NCBI RefSeq assembly: GCF_034424545.1
Contig: NZ_CP139970.1
Location: forward strand, 1 to 64,000
DNA length: 64,000 bases
Source: Trinickia caryophylli
GTDB taxonomy: Bacteria > Pseudomonadota > Gammaproteobacteria > Burkholderiales > Burkholderiaceae
Direction: 5' to 3'
Every line of letters begins with the position of its first letter. Within the stretch, counting starts at the first letter, position 1. The position numbers and the translations under genes are program-made. Shown here one piece after another: positions 21,757 to 31,882 of this stretch. The notes below the pieces were generated by a model. That model was not told where the DNA came from and did no database searches. It saw nothing but the letters and a program-made list of their open reading frames with translations.

Positions 21757-22584
21757 ATGTTCCAATGCCGGCTTACGACGTTGCCTATCTCCTGTTCCTG
21801 GTTCCGTTCTTTGTCCCGTTTTTTCGCTGCCTGTGGCATGGGCGCGGCGCTCGCGTTGCCGGTGGCCGCGCTTGCACAAGCTCCGTCCAAGGCCGCGCTG
21901 CCGGATGCGCCGGCGTCGGGCAGCGCGGCGGATGACCTTTTGCCGCGCACCGACGGCTTCGACGCGCGGCAAAAGGCGCTCGACGGACGGCGAGCTGAAA
22001 ACGAGTATCGCTATGGCGTCACGGTGCACAACTGCTACAGCAAGTTTTTCGTGAACGCGTGCCTGGGCCGTGCGCGCGATGCGATGCGCGAGGTCGACGC
22101 CAGGATCCACGCCGAGCAGCTCGTGCTCGACGGCGAACGGCGGGCCGAACGCGCACGCGAGCGCGACGAGCGCGAAGCGCTCGCCGCGGCGCAAAGGAAA
22201 GCGGAGGCGCCGCAGCGCGCAACGACCGATGCGCGCAATGCCGAAGCCTACGACCAGAAGCAGCGTCAGCATGCCCTCGACGAGGCTCGACGCAATGCCG
22301 AGGCGCCGCAGCGCGCGACCAACGAGGCAGCGTACCAGCGCAAGCAGTCCGATTATCAGCGCAAGCTCGAGGCGGCCCGCAAGCAGGCGGCGCAAGATGC
22401 GGCCGAGCGCGCGGAGCGCGCGAAGCGCTATGTCGAAAAGCAGTCGGCTGCGGCACAGCACAAGGCGGACGTCGAAGCGCGCCAGAAACAGGCCGCGCAA
22501 AAGGCCGAGGAGCGGAAGCAGGAACAGTTGCAGCAGCAGGAGCAGCAAAGGCAGTTGCAAAAGGAGCAGCAAGACAGCAACTGA
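21757..22584 (+). CDS. Secreted Ala/Arg/Gln-rich coiled-coil protein, unknown function
   Basis: From the ATG at 21757 it has 275 residues. A hydrophobic segment (FFAACGMGAALALPVAALAQA) looks like a signal peptide cleaved near residue 42; a TTG start nearer this segment would give a more conventional signal. After a short region with two cysteines (VHNCYSKFFVNACLGRARD), the rest is highly charged and predicted coiled coil, with two KAEAPQRAT-like repeats and a Gln-rich tail. No enzymatic motif is visible. It may be co-transcribed with the DUF465 gene. I do not recognise a function. Confidence 0.75.
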   Translation: MFQCRLTTLPISCSWFRSLSRFFAACGMGAALALPVAALAQAPSKAALPDAPASGSAADDLLPRTDGFDARQKALDGRRAENEYRYGVTVHNCYSKFFVNACLGRARDAMREVDARIHAEQLVLDGERRAERARERDEREALAAAQRKAEAPQRATTDARNAEAYDQKQRQHALDEARRNAEAPQRATNEAAYQRKQSDYQRKLEAARKQAAQDAAERAERAKRYVEKQSAAAQHKADVEARQKQAAQKAEERKQEQLQQQEQQRQLQKEQQDSN

Positions 22585-22667
22585 CGCAACGCGTCTTTGC
22601 CGGACGGCAACCTCAGGCAGATGCCGCCTCGCGGGCGGCGAAGGCCTATCGAACCGAGGAGGCGACC

Positions 22668-22883
22668 ATGCGCGACCAGCAGGCGATCCAACCGGAAGCT
22701 TTGCGCGATCGCATCGTGCAGTTGCAGTCGGAGCACAGCGAACTCGATCGGATGATCGACAAGCTGGCAGTCTCATCGGATATCAGCGACTTCGAGCTGC
22801 GGCGCCTGAAAAAACGCAAGCTCAAGGTCAAAGACAACATCATGCTGCTTCAATTGCAGCTCGAACCGGATAAGCACGCATGA
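22668..22883 (+). CDS. DUF465 (YdcH-type) small coiled-coil protein
   Basis: The ATG at 22668 follows an excellent SD (GAGGAGGCGACC) and gives 71 residues. The sequence LRDRIVQLQSEHSELDRMID plus RLKKRKLKVKDNIMLL matches the DUF465/YdcH family of short helical hairpins. The function is unknown. It overlaps a longer open frame, but the SD and family match fix this start. Confidence 0.88.
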   Translation: MRDQQAIQPEALRDRIVQLQSEHSELDRMIDKLAVSSDISDFELRRLKKRKLKVKDNIMLLQLQLEPDKHA

Positions 22884-22914
22884 GCGGCGCCAGGGCAGGC
22901 GCGGCCGCAGCGGC

Positions 22915-25188
22915 GTGATGCCGGTACTGTACGGATTGCTTGCCTTGAATTCACTGCCGCACGACGCTTCCCCCGCAGAGAAACCGAACGCGCGTCCCGC
23001 CGGGGCGCCGTTTCCGCTGAGCGCCAGGCACGGCGCCGAGCTGGACGCGATTTTCGCGGACGGCGGCTTGCTTGCGCGTGCGATCGACGGCTATCGCCCC
23101 CGCGCGTCGCAGATCGAAATGGCGCGTGCCGTGGCGGCGACGATGGAAGCGTCGAGCCGGGCCATGCCCGAACCCGCGATGTTCGAAGCGCAGCGGCGCC
23201 CCGCGCGGCGGCTCCAGGCCACGCAGGAGCCCGCGGTGGCCGACGCGGCCGGGAAGGACGAGGCGGGCGGGGTGGACGCCGCGGCGGGCGAGAACACGCT
23301 CATCGTCGAAGCCGGCACCGGTACGGGCAAGACCTACGCATACCTCGTCCCTGCGATGCTATGGGGGGGCAAGGTCATCGTGTCCACGGGTACCAAGCAT
23401 CTTCAGGATCAGCTCTTCCAGCGCGACATTCCAACAGTGCGGGAAGCGCTCGCCGTGCCGGTCAGCGTGGCGATGCTGAAGGGGCGTGCCAATTATCTCT
23501 GTCACTACTATCTGCAGCGCACCGCCGACAATGGCCGCCTGCCGTCGCGACAGGACACGGTGCATCTGCAGGAAATCGTTCGCTTCGCGAAGCTCACGCG
23601 TACAGGTGATAAGGCCGAACTCGCGAGCGTCCCCGAAACGGCGCCGGTGTGGCCGATGGTGACGTCGACACGCGAGAACTGCCTCGGGCAGGAGTGCCCG
23701 CACTACAAGGAATGCTTCGTGATGCAGGCACGCCGCGAAGCGCAGCAGGCCGACATCGTCGTCGTGAACCACCATTTGTTCTTCGCGGACATCATGCTTC
23801 GCGATACGGGCATGGCCGAATTGCTGCCGACGGCGAACACGGTCGTTTTCGACGAGGCTCACCAACTGCCGGAAACGGCGACGCTCTTTTTCGGCGAAAC
23901 TCTCTCGACGAGCCAGTTGCTTGAACTGGCGCGCGATACGGTTGCCGAAGGGTTGAGCCATGCACGCGACGCTACGGACTGGGTTAAGCTCGGTGCCGCG
24001 CTCGAGCGCGCCGCACGCGACATCCGGCTGGCATTCAAGGAGGATGTCGTGCGGCTGTCGGCTACGCAGTTGGCCGACGACCATCCGCTCTTCGTATCGC
24101 TCGGCGCCCTCGAAGGCGCACTCGATGCACTGGCCGGGGCATTGGCCGCGCAGGCGGAGCGGGCTGAATCGCTCGGCGCGTGCCTGCGCCGGGCGCGCGA
24201 ACTGCAAGACCAGCTCGCGCGCTGGACCACGCCTGCCGAGCCGGCGAGTGTTCAGCCCTCCGGTGCCGCATCGCAGGACTCGAAGAACGGCGGCGAGCCT
24301 TCGGCCGGCGCTGACGAGCGTATTCGCTGGATTGAAGTGTTTTCGCACTCGGTCCAGCTGCATGAAACGCCGCTCTCGGTTGCTCCGATTTTCGCAAAGC
24401 AGCGTGCCGGCGTGCCGCGCGCATGGATTTTCACGTCGGCCACACTGTCGGTGCGAGGAGACTTCACGCACTACGCCGCGCAGATGGGGCTCGACGCGCG
24501 GCGCTCGATGACGCTGCCCAGCCCCTTCGACTACGGCACGCAGGGGCTGCTTTACGTGCCGCGCAATTTGCCTCAGCCGTCGTCACCCGCGTTCACCGAT
24601 GCTGTATTCGACGCGGCTTTGCCGGCGATCGAGGCGGCCGGCGGAGGCGCATTCGTGCTCTGTACGACGCTGCGCGCCGTCGATCGCATCGCAGCCAAGC
24701 TGCGCGACGTCATCGATTCGCGCGGCTGGGCGATGCCGTTGCTCGTGCAGGGGGATGCGAGCCGGACCGAGTTGCTCGATCGCTTTCGTGCCTATGGCAA
24801 TGCGATTCTCGTGGGCAGCCAGAGCTTCTGGGAGGGCGTCGATGTGCGAGGCGATGCACTATCGCTCGTCGTCATCGACAAGCTGCCGTTTGCTCCGCCT
24901 GACGATCCGGTTCTTTCGGCCCGCCTCGACGTGCTTGCGAAAAAAGGCCTCAGTCCGTTCGCAGTTCATCAACTGCCGCAGGCTGTCATTACCTTGAAGC
25001 AGGGGGCGGGGCGCCTCATTCGGGCGGAGACCGATCGCGGGGTGCTGATGATTTGCGACACGCGCCTTGTCGATAAACCCTACGGCCGGCGCATCTGGCA
25101 AAGTCTGCCGCCGTTCAAGCGAACGCGGGAGATCGATGCCGTACGATCGTTTTTCGCCGAGCGCAAGGAGGCCGAACCGCAAGCGTAA
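22915..25188 (+). CDS. DinG/YoaA-type XPD-like iron-sulfur ATP-dependent helicase
   Basis: Superfamily 2 DNA helicase of the DinG/XPD group. Walker A is EAGTGTGKTYAYL (about residue 133). Four cysteines of the iron-sulfur domain are visible: one in NYLCHYYL (about 196) and three in CLGQECPHYKEC (about 256-266). The DEAH box is VVFDEAHQLPE (about 313). Motifs IV-VI are in the C-terminal half (SQSFWEGVDVRGD, LKQGAGRLIRAETDRGVL). Compared with YoaA it has a low-complexity insertion between the Q-motif region and Walker A (about 80-128) and another at about 440-465. It starts at GTG 22915, with ATG as the next codon. Confidence 0.92.
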   Translation: MMPVLYGLLALNSLPHDASPAEKPNARPAGAPFPLSARHGAELDAIFADGGLLARAIDGYRPRASQIEMARAVAATMEASSRAMPEPAMFEAQRRPARRLQATQEPAVADAAGKDEAGGVDAAAGENTLIVEAGTGTGKTYAYLVPAMLWGGKVIVSTGTKHLQDQLFQRDIPTVREALAVPVSVAMLKGRANYLCHYYLQRTADNGRLPSRQDTVHLQEIVRFAKLTRTGDKAELASVPETAPVWPMVTSTRENCLGQECPHYKECFVMQARREAQQADIVVVNHHLFFADIMLRDTGMAELLPTANTVVFDEAHQLPETATLFFGETLSTSQLLELARDTVAEGLSHARDATDWVKLGAALERAARDIRLAFKEDVVRLSATQLADDHPLFVSLGALEGALDALAGALAAQAERAESLGACLRRARELQDQLARWTTPAEPASVQPSGAASQDSKNGGEPSAGADERIRWIEVFSHSVQLHETPLSVAPIFAKQRAGVPRAWIFTSATLSVRGDFTHYAAQMGLDARRSMTLPSPFDYGTQGLLYVPRNLPQPSSPAFTDAVFDAALPAIEAAGGGAFVLCTTLRAVDRIAAKLRDVIDSRGWAMPLLVQGDASRTELLDRFRAYGNAILVGSQSFWEGVDVRGDALSLVVIDKLPFAPPDDPVLSARLDVLAKKGLSPFAVHQLPQAVITLKQGAGRLIRAETDRGVLMICDTRLVDKPYGRRIWQSLPPFKRTREIDAVRSFFAERKEAEPQA

Positions 25189-25260
25189 CGGCCAGGCGGC
25201 CGTTGGGTTTGTGTTTCGGCGCGCGTGGGCGCAAGCGAAGCGCGCGCGAGTGCGGCAATA

Positions 25261-25290
25261 AAAAACCGGCAACGATGTGCCGGCTTTTTT
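25261..25290. terminator. Bidirectional terminator between the helicase gene and bamD
   Basis: CCGGCA and TGCCGG form a stem around ACGATG, flanked by an A-run and a T6 tract. It serves the convergent helicase and bamD genes. Confidence 0.85.
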
Positions 25291-25314
25291 CAGGCGCCCA
25301 GCCGAACCGATCGG

Positions 25315-26196
25315 TCAGAACTGCCACCAGGACTTCTTCTTGCCCGGACGAGCGTGCCCGGTGATGTAGGGGCTGTCGGGGAACGTCGCAGCCAATACGC
25401 GCCGCGCGTCGTCAGCGAGCTTCGGCTGGTTCAGCTTCGTGTAGGAAAGCATCATCAGATGCAGCGCGTCTTCGATCGCCGGCGCGTTCTTGTACTGGTC
25501 GATCGCACGTTGCGCACGGTTGATCGACGCAACGTAGGCACCGCGGCGGTAGTAGTAATCGGCCGCGTGCACCTCGTACGACGCGAGTGCGTTGACGATG
25601 TAGCGCATGCGTGCCGCGGCGTCAGGCGCGTACTTGCTGTCCGGGTATTTGTCGACGACGACCTTGAAGGCGTCATACGATTCGCGCAGCGACTTCGGGT
25701 CGCGCTCGCTCATGTCCTGGCCCGAGAAGCGGCCGAAAAGACCGAGGTCGTCGTTGAAATGGATCATCCCCTTCAGATAGTACGCGTATGCGACATCCGG
25801 ATGATCGGGGTGCAGCTTGATGAAACGGTCCACCGCCTGATCGGCCGCGGCTGTTTCGCCATCCTTCCAGTCGCAGTAGGCCACGTTGATCTGGGCCTGC
25901 TGCGCGAAATGTCCGAACGGGTCGCGCCCCTGCAGCGCTTCGAAGTACTTGGCGCACTTGCCCCAGTCGCTGCCCGAAAGGGCGTCTTGCGCCTCCGAGT
26001 ATAATTTGTTGTTCGACCAGGTCACCGTCTCGTCGGTCTTTTGTGGCAGGCCGTGGCAGCCGGTGACGACGAGCGCCGCCGCTGCCAGCGCGAAACCTGC
26101 GCGAGCGGGCCGGGCTGCGTGCTTCGCAGCGCGGGCAAATGCGCCAGCGGCCACACGAAAGGCCGATCGCATCATGATGTTCGTGGCTTGCCGCAT
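25315..26196 (-). CDS. bamD: Outer membrane assembly lipoprotein BamD (ComL)
   Basis: Essential TPR lipoprotein of the BAM complex that binds BamA and substrate beta-signals. A signal with lipobox VVTGC is followed by repeated TPR helices ([56 protein letters not shown]). I chose the ATG at 26196 (MRQATNIM), close behind GGAG; a GTG at 26226 or ATGs at 26175/26172 are also possible. Basic residues before the lipobox make the n-region unusually long. It is divergent from rluD with only about 50 bases between the starts. Confidence 0.93.
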   Translation of the reverse strand: MRQATNIMMRSAFRVAAGAFARAAKHAARPARAGFALAAAALVVTGCHGLPQKTDETVTWSNNKLYSEAQDALSGSDWGKCAKYFEALQGRDPFGHFAQQAQINVAYCDWKDGETAAADQAVDRFIKLHPDHPDVAYAYYLKGMIHFNDDLGLFGRFSGQDMSERDPKSLRESYDAFKVVVDKYPDSKYAPDAAARMRYIVNALASYEVHAADYYYRRGAYVASINRAQRAIDQYKNAPAIEDALHLMMLSYTKLNQPKLADDARRVLAATFPDSPYITGHARPGKKKSWWQF

Positions 26197-26244
26197 TTCT
26201 CCGTGCTTCCTAGCTATCAGTCTCACTCAGTGACCCAGTTTCGA

Positions 26245-27426
26245 ATGACCCGCAAAAGTTTCTCAGGCGCCGATGCCGGCCCCCAAGATCGAAGCGCCGA
26301 TTATAGCCGAACCAATACGCCTGCCGACGCGCCCGGCAAGATGCCCCGCGAAGGTGCCGCGGCGGATGAGCGGGCGCAGGCGCCGAGACTGGCGGCAGTC
26401 CCGGCAGCGTTGGCGGGCGAGCGGCTCGACAAGGTTCTCGCCAAAATCTTTCCGGAGTTTTCCCGGAGCCGGTTGCAAAGCTGGGTCGAGGCAGGCCGCG
26501 TGCGCGTGAACGGGTTGCCGTCCAAGGTTCGGCAGCCCGTTGCGCTCGATGCGCGGATTGAACTCGTGCCCGATCTATTGCCCGAGCAGCTCGCGTTCAC
26601 GCCAGAGCCCATCGAACTCGACATCGTCTACGAGGATGCTTCGCTCCTCGTGATCGACAAGCCGGCGGGCCTCGTCGTGCATCCCGCTGCCGGCAACTGG
26701 AGCGGCACCGTGCTCAACGGGCTGCTTCATCGATATGGCGAGGCGGCGGCGGGGCTGCCGCGCGCCGGCATCGTTCATCGGCTCGACAAGGAGACCTCGG
26801 GCCTCATGGTGATCGCGCGTACGCTCGAGGCGCAGACCGATCTCGTACGCCAGCTTCAGGCGCGTACGGTCAAGCGCCGCTATGCGGCGCTCGTGTGGGG
26901 GACGATGCCGGACGAAGGAACGATCGACGCGCCCATCGGCCGGGATCCGCGCGAACGCACGCGGATGGCGGTAGTCACCGGGGCCTCGGGCAAACCCGCC
27001 CGGACGCACTTTCGCACGATCGATCAGACCGTCTGGCAGAACCAGCCCGTATCGGCGATCCACTGCGATCTCGAGACGGGGCGCACACATCAGATCCGCG
27101 TGCATTGCGCGCATATCGGTCACCCGCTGCTTGGCGACCCCGTGTATGGTGGGTTGCGCGGGCGCCGTTCGGCCGTGCCGTTGCCGGGCGGTTTCGCTCG
27201 CCAGGCCCTGCATGCCTGGCGGCTCGGGCTAGTGCATCCGGGAACGCGGCGCCCGATGCAGTGGCGCGCCGAGTTGCCCGACGACATGGCGTTGCTCGTC
27301 GAGGCGCTCGGATTCGGCCGCGAGGCCGCGCTCGAGCAGGAGGATGCGCTCGAGCGCGAGTACGAGCACGACGAATACGTCACCGATGCGCTCGATGAAG
27401 AGGAAGAGGACGACGATCTCGAATGA
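26245..27426 (+). CDS. rluD: 23S rRNA pseudouridine synthase RluD
   Basis: Makes pseudouridines in helix 69 of 23S rRNA. From ATG 26245 there are 393 residues: a disordered N-terminus, an S4 domain at about 52-110 ([22 protein letters not shown]), and the RluA-family catalytic domain with [12 protein letters not shown], placing the catalytic aspartate at residue 181. Lower motifs include [11 protein letters not shown] and [11 protein letters not shown]. The C-terminus is an acidic tail ([10 protein letters not shown]). No SD is clear; a second ATG at 26341 would remove the disordered region. Confidence 0.94.
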   Translation: MTRKSFSGADAGPQDRSADYSRTNTPADAPGKMPREGAAADERAQAPRLAAVPAALAGERLDKVLAKIFPEFSRSRLQSWVEAGRVRVNGLPSKVRQPVALDARIELVPDLLPEQLAFTPEPIELDIVYEDASLLVIDKPAGLVVHPAAGNWSGTVLNGLLHRYGEAAAGLPRAGIVHRLDKETSGLMVIARTLEAQTDLVRQLQARTVKRRYAALVWGTMPDEGTIDAPIGRDPRERTRMAVVTGASGKPARTHFRTIDQTVWQNQPVSAIHCDLETGRTHQIRVHCAHIGHPLLGDPVYGGLRGRRSAVPLPGGFARQALHAWRLGLVHPGTRRPMQWRAELPDDMALLVEALGFGREAALEQEDALEREYEHDEYVTDALDEEEEDDDLE

Positions 27427-27503
27427 GCGTGCCGGTATGATCGTGCCGGTGCGGGGCTGTGCGTGGATGAGCGCGGCGAGAACAGGACATCGGAGAGGGT
27501 GCG

Positions 27504-28325
27504 ATGAGCGAACGAGCGCTCGATTGGGAAGATTGTCTGAGGCCGGGGTGGCCGGTTCCGGCGCGTGTGCGGGGGCTCTTCACCATGCGCGTGGGCGGTG
27601 TGAGCGGCATCCCCTACGGTGTGTTCGCGGATGGGCGCGAAGAGGCGGGGGGGCTGAACCTCGGTTTGCACACCGGCGACGAGCGCGATCGTGTCATGCG
27701 TAACCGCGCACGCCTGTCGGCGCTCATCGGTGCCCGCCCCGTATGGCTCGAGCAGGTTCACGGCGACAGGGTCGTGCGCGCCGACGAGGTTCCCGAACAG
27801 GCTGCGCCGCCCGAAGCGGATGCCAGCGTCACGAACGTGCCGGGCGTCGCCTGCGTCGTCATGGTGGCGGATTGTCTTCCGGTGCTGATTGCCGATCGGC
27901 ATGGACGGGCCGTCGGCGCCGCGCACGCCGGATGGCGGGGGCTGGCCGCCGGCGTCGTTGAAAAGACGGTCGAGCGCGTTGCGGAGCTGGCCGGTACGTC
28001 GGCAAGCGAGCTTTGCGTCTGGCTCGGGCCGGCTATCGGGCCGTGCGCGTTCGAAGTTGGCGGCGAGGTTCGCGAGGCTTTCATGCAAACGGCCGACGCG
28101 AGCGAACAGGAACGGGTTGACGCCGCATTCGAGCCGCGGCCCGGTGCGCCGGGCAAGTATCTGGCCGATCTTTATGCGCTCGCGCGCGTGCGGCTCGCGC
28201 GCTGCGGTGTCTACAGCATTTCGGGCGGCGATGCATGCACCGTCACCCAACGCGAGCGCTTTTACTCCTATCGGCGTGACGGCACGACGGGGAGGATGGC
28301 CGCCCTCGTCTGGTTGGCGGACTGA
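27504..28325 (+). CDS. pgeF: Peptidoglycan-editing/purine nucleosidase factor PgeF (YfiH)
   Basis: Cytosolic laccase-domain protein (DUF152). In E. coli YfiH edits mis-incorporated amino acids from the UDP-MurNAc pathway, and homologues act as purine nucleoside phosphorylase/adenosine deaminase enzymes. Conserved metal-binding residues lie in EQVHGDRV, VADCLPVLI and HAGWRGLAAG, and the C-terminal segment SGGDACTV-RERFYSYRRDG is present. The 273 residues are somewhat longer than E. coli YfiH (243). It follows rluD at 77 bases, a widely conserved pair. Confidence 0.9.
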   Translation: MSERALDWEDCLRPGWPVPARVRGLFTMRVGGVSGIPYGVFADGREEAGGLNLGLHTGDERDRVMRNRARLSALIGARPVWLEQVHGDRVVRADEVPEQAAPPEADASVTNVPGVACVVMVADCLPVLIADRHGRAVGAAHAGWRGLAAGVVEKTVERVAELAGTSASELCVWLGPAIGPCAFEVGGEVREAFMQTADASEQERVDAAFEPRPGAPGKYLADLYALARVRLARCGVYSISGGDACTVTQRERFYSYRRDGTTGRMAALVWLAD

Positions 28326-28382
28326 GCGCTGCATAATTTGCACGCCGCGCAATCCCTGGATGCACGAGCTGGAAGCGGGGAC

Positions 28383-28407
28383 GCCGCGCAACCGCATGTT
28401 GCGCGGC
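28383..28407 (+). terminator. Hairpin downstream of pgeF
   Basis: Perfect 9-bp stem GCCGCGCAA/TTGCGCGGC with a CCGCATG loop, 58 bases after the pgeF stop. There is no T-tract, so it is a partial or processing-type 3' end rather than a strong terminator. Confidence 0.4.
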
Positions 28408-28514
28408 AACGGCACAGCATGCGTAGCCGGGGGCTTGCTGCGCGGGCCTATCGGCGAACATCGGGAAAACGATAATAAAAAACCTGCCGCAGTGCGGCAA
28501 AATCGGGCCAAGCA

Positions 28515-28544
28515 TTGACATGCCTCGTGGCGCAGAGCAAGAAT
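28515..28544 (+). promoter_or_regulatory. phaC promoter, sigma70 type
   Basis: A perfect -35 TTGACA (28515-28520) is followed after 18 bases by AAGAAT (28539-28544). From memory, the phaC promoter of Cupriavidus necator also pairs TTGACA with a non-consensus AACAAT box, so the architecture is similar. The leader would be about 100 bases. Confidence 0.6.
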
Positions 28545-28650
28545 GACCGCTCGCAAAGGGTGAGCGCATGAAGGTCGCCAGGGTTCGCCCGAGTGCGCTT
28601 CAAACCCGCCTTTCAATCAGTCTTCCGAGGCTTAACGGTCACAAGCGGGT

Positions 28651-30531
28651 ATGACTGCATCAAAACGTCCATCGACTTCCTCTCATTCCGATACCTCTTC
28701 GAGCCGCGATCCACAACCCGGCGCCGGCATGGCCGAGGCGCAGCGCATGTTCGACGCATGGATGAATGCGTGGCGCACCCTGGCCGACCAGATGCCGCGT
28801 CCGCCCATGGGGGCATCGGGGCCGGACGGTTCCGCGGCGCCGTTCGGGTTTCCGTTTCAGATGCCCGCGATGGGCGCCATGCCAGACGGCGCACCCCATG
28901 CGGCGCAGGCGTTTGCCGGGCTCAAGCTGCCGGTTGTGTCGCTGGCGCCCGCGCGGCTGCAGCAGTTGCAGGCCGACTATTCGCGCGAGTGCATGGAGCT
29001 TCTCAAGCAGGCCGGCGCGTCGGGTACGGCCGCTCCGGAGTTGCCCGACAGGCGCTTTTCGTCGGATGCCTGGAAAGCATCGCCAGGCTTCGCCTATATG
29101 GCTGCGTGGTATCTGCTCAATGCCCGTTATCTGCAGGCACTGGCCGACGCCGTCGAAGCCGATGCGAAAACGCGGGAGCGGATCCGCTTCGCCATTCAGC
29201 AGTGGACTGCCGCCACGTCGCCGAGCAATTTCCTCGCACTCAATCCCGAAGCGCAAAAGACGCTGCTCGACAGCCATGGCGAAAGCCTGCGTCAGGGCGT
29301 GATGAACCTGCTGGGGGACCTGCAGCGCGGCAAGATCTCGCAAAGCGACGAGTCCCGCTTCGTCGTCGGCAAGAATATCGCCACGACCGAGGGTGCCGTC
29401 ATCTTCGAGAACGAGCTGATTCAACTGATCCAATACCAGCCGCGCACGCCTAGCACATTCGAGCGTCCGCTGCTGATGGTGCCGCCTTGCATCAACAAAT
29501 ACTACATTCTCGATCTGCAACCGGAGAGTTCGCTCGTTGCCCATTTGCTCGAAAGTGGGCATCAGGTCTTCATGATTTCGTGGCGCAATCCCGATGCAGC
29601 CCTTGCCGCGAAGACATGGGATGACTATATCGAAGAGGGGGTGCTTGCCGCCGTCGATGTGGTCAAGGCCGTGAGCGGCCGCGAACAGATCAACACGTTC
29701 GGCTTTTGCATCGGCGGCACGATGATTGCCGCGGCGCTGGCCGTGCTTGCCGCGCGCGGCGAACATCCGGCCGCCTCGATGACGCTCGTCACCGCGATGC
29801 TCGACTTTGCCGATACCGGCGTACTCGATGTTTTCGTCGACGAAGCGCACGTGCGCATGCGCGAGCAGGCCATCGGCGGCGCGGGTGGCTCCGCCCCGGG
29901 GCTCATGCGCGGGGTCGAGTTCGCTAATGCATTTTCCTTCTTGCGGCCGAACGACCTCGTCTGGAACTATGTCGTCGACAATTACCTGAAGGGACGTACC
30001 CCGGCCCCGTTCGATCTGCTGTACTGGAACAGCGATTCCACGAACTTGCCGGGGCCGATGTATGTCTGGTATTTGCGCAACACTTATCTCGAGAACCGCA
30101 TGCGCGAGCCGGGTGCGTTGACGGTATGCGGCGAGCCGCTCGACCTGTCGCGCATCGACGTGCCGACGTTTCTTTACGGGTCGCGCGACGACCACATCGT
30201 CCCGTGGCGTACCGCCTATGCGTCGGCGCCGCTGCTCGCGGGGCCGCAGCGCTTCGTTCTGGGCGCGTCGGGGCACATTGCGGGCGTGATCAATCCGCCT
30301 GCGAAGGGTAAGCGCAGCTACTGGACGCGTGACGACGGCAAGACGCTGCCGGACGATCCCGACGCATGGCTGGATGGGGCGGTCGAGAAGCCCGGCAGCT
30401 GGTGGCCCGAATGGACAGCGTGGCTCGATCAGTATGGCGGCAAAAAGGTGAAGGTGCGCGCGCAGCCTGGTTCGGCGGAGTATCCGGTCATCGAGCCGGC
30501 GCCGGGGCGCTATGTGCAGCAGCGCGACTGA
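28651..30531 (+). CDS. phaC: Class I poly(3-hydroxyalkanoate) synthase PhaC
   Basis: Polymerises 3-hydroxyacyl-CoA (mainly 3-hydroxybutyryl-CoA) into PHA granules. The lipase-like box is FGFCIGGTM with the nucleophile Cys353. The catalytic Asp514 is in [10 protein letters not shown] and His542 in [13 protein letters not shown]. The spacings between Cys, Asp and His equal those of C. necator PhaC (C319, D480, H508), with a 34-residue longer N-terminus. That N-terminal extension ([18 protein letters not shown]) is Ser/Pro rich and disordered. It heads phaC-phaA-phaB, the canonical PHB operon. Confidence 0.97.
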   Translation: MTASKRPSTSSHSDTSSSRDPQPGAGMAEAQRMFDAWMNAWRTLADQMPRPPMGASGPDGSAAPFGFPFQMPAMGAMPDGAPHAAQAFAGLKLPVVSLAPARLQQLQADYSRECMELLKQAGASGTAAPELPDRRFSSDAWKASPGFAYMAAWYLLNARYLQALADAVEADAKTRERIRFAIQQWTAATSPSNFLALNPEAQKTLLDSHGESLRQGVMNLLGDLQRGKISQSDESRFVVGKNIATTEGAVIFENELIQLIQYQPRTPSTFERPLLMVPPCINKYYILDLQPESSLVAHLLESGHQVFMISWRNPDAALAAKTWDDYIEEGVLAAVDVVKAVSGREQINTFGFCIGGTMIAAALAVLAARGEHPAASMTLVTAMLDFADTGVLDVFVDEAHVRMREQAIGGAGGSAPGLMRGVEFANAFSFLRPNDLVWNYVVDNYLKGRTPAPFDLLYWNSDSTNLPGPMYVWYLRNTYLENRMREPGALTVCGEPLDLSRIDVPTFLYGSRDDHIVPWRTAYASAPLLAGPQRFVLGASGHIAGVINPPAKGKRSYWTRDDGKTLPDDPDAWLDGAVEKPGSWWPEWTAWLDQYGGKKVKVRAQPGSAEYPVIEPAPGRYVQQRD

Positions 30532-30605
30532 GCCGGGGCAAGTGTCATCGATTTTTAACTGGACGAGGCGCGGCTTTGCGGCTGCCTTACTCGGAGGAGT
30601 TTCAA

Positions 30606-31787
30606 ATGACTGACGTAGTGATCGTATCGGCCGCCCGCACGGCGGTCGGCAAATTCGGCGGTTCGCTCGCGAAGATCGCGGCGCCCGAGCTCGGTGCGGC
30701 GGTGATCCGTAATGTGCTCGAGCGCGCCGGCGTGAAGCCCGAGCAGGTGAGCGAGGTGATCATGGGACAAGTGCTGGCCGCGGGCTCCGGACAGAACCCG
30801 GCGCGCCAGTCGTTGATCAAGGCGGGGTTGCCGTCGGCCGTGCCCGGCATGACCATCAACAAGGTGTGCGGCTCGGGCCTGAAGGCCGTCATGCTGGCCG
30901 CCAATGCCGTGATCGCGGGTGACGCCGACATCGTGGTGGCCGGTGGGCAGGAGAACATGAGCGCCGCCCCGCACGTGCTGCCGGGCTCGCGCGACGGCTT
31001 TCGCATGGGCGACGCGAAGCTCGTGGACACGATGATCGTCGACGGCCTGTGGGACGTCTACAACCAGTACCACATGGGCGTCACGGCCGAGAACGTCGCC
31101 AAGGAATACGGCATCACGCGGGAGGAGCAGGACAGATTCGCCGCGCTGTCGCAAAACAAGGCCGAGGCGGCGCAGAAGTCGGGGCGCTTCAACGACGAAA
31201 TCGTACCCATCGACATCCCGCAGCGAAAGGGCGAACCGGTCCGCTTCGCCTCCGACGAATTCGTGCGTCATGGCGTGACGGCGGAATCGCTGGCCGGTTT
31301 GAAGCCGGCGTTCTCGAAAGAAGGTACCGTGACCGCCGCGAACGCCTCGGGTCTCAACGACGGCGCGGCGGCGGTGCTCGTCATGTCGTTGAAGAAGGCG
31401 GAGGCACTCGGGCTTACGCCGCTCGCGCGCATCAAGGCCTACGCCAACGCGGGCGTCGACCCCAAGGTCATGGGTATGGGCCCCGTGCCGGCGTCGCGCC
31501 GCTGTCTCGAGCGCGCGGGCTGGTCGATCGGCGACCTCGATCTGATGGAGATCAACGAGGCGTTCGCGGCGCAGGCGCTCGCGGTCCACAAGCAGATGGG
31601 CTGGGACACCTCGAAGATCAACGTCAACGGCGGCGCCATTGCGATCGGGCATCCGATCGGCGCTTCCGGCTGCCGGATTCTCGTTACGCTGCTGCACGAA
31701 ATGCAAAAGCGCGATGCCAGGCGCGGCCTCGCTTCGCTTTGCATCGGTGGCGGAATGGGCGTCGCGCTCGCGGTCGAGCGGGTCTGA
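30606..31787 (+). CDS. phaA: Acetyl-CoA C-acetyltransferase PhaA (beta-ketothiolase)
   Basis: Condenses two acetyl-CoA to acetoacetyl-CoA for PHB synthesis. The ATG at 30606 lies behind a strong SD (GGAGGAGTTTCAA) and gives 393 residues, the length of C. necator PhaA. Thiolase motifs: [11 protein letters not shown] with the acyl-accepting Cys, [25 protein letters not shown] with the catalytic His, and [11 protein letters not shown] with the second catalytic Cys. Second gene of the PHB operon. Confidence 0.96.
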   Translation: MTDVVIVSAARTAVGKFGGSLAKIAAPELGAAVIRNVLERAGVKPEQVSEVIMGQVLAAGSGQNPARQSLIKAGLPSAVPGMTINKVCGSGLKAVMLAANAVIAGDADIVVAGGQENMSAAPHVLPGSRDGFRMGDAKLVDTMIVDGLWDVYNQYHMGVTAENVAKEYGITREEQDRFAALSQNKAEAAQKSGRFNDEIVPIDIPQRKGEPVRFASDEFVRHGVTAESLAGLKPAFSKEGTVTAANASGLNDGAAAVLVMSLKKAEALGLTPLARIKAYANAGVDPKVMGMGPVPASRRCLERAGWSIGDLDLMEINEAFAAQALAVHKQMGWDTSKINVNGGAIAIGHPIGASGCRILVTLLHEMQKRDARRGLASLCIGGGMGVALAVERV

Positions 31788-31837
31788 CTTCGCGAGAGGG
31801 GCTTCGCGCCGCAGGGTGAGCGGCGAGAGGCAGCTGG

Positions 31838-31854
31838 GGCGCAGTCATTGCGCC
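31838..31854 (+). repeat. Inverted repeat before phaB
   Basis: GGCGCA-GTCAT-TGCGCC lies 29 bases before the phaB start. Its right half, within GTCATTGCGC, recurs in the larger inverted repeat upstream of phaR (32746-32768). Confidence 0.5.
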
Positions 31855-31882
31855 TCCATATAACGAGAATGGAGCGTGATTC

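Larger units (their letters stand above)
28326..28650 (+). other. pgeF-phaC intergenic region with hairpins and the phaC promoter
   Basis: No gene is visible in these 325 bases. They contain a strong hairpin at 28383-28407 (9-bp stem GCCGCGCAA/TTGCGCGGC, 7-base loop) and a second at 28485-28499 (TGCCGC-AGT-GCGGCA) with a preceding A6 run. In that orientation the second would terminate reverse-strand transcription. A sigma70-type promoter follows at 28515. Confidence 0.6.

Noticed and set aside
28485..28499. Terminator of pgeF at the second hairpin before phaC
   Set aside because: The long T-run would be on the reverse strand, so it cannot terminate the forward pgeF transcript; it could only stop antisense RNA.
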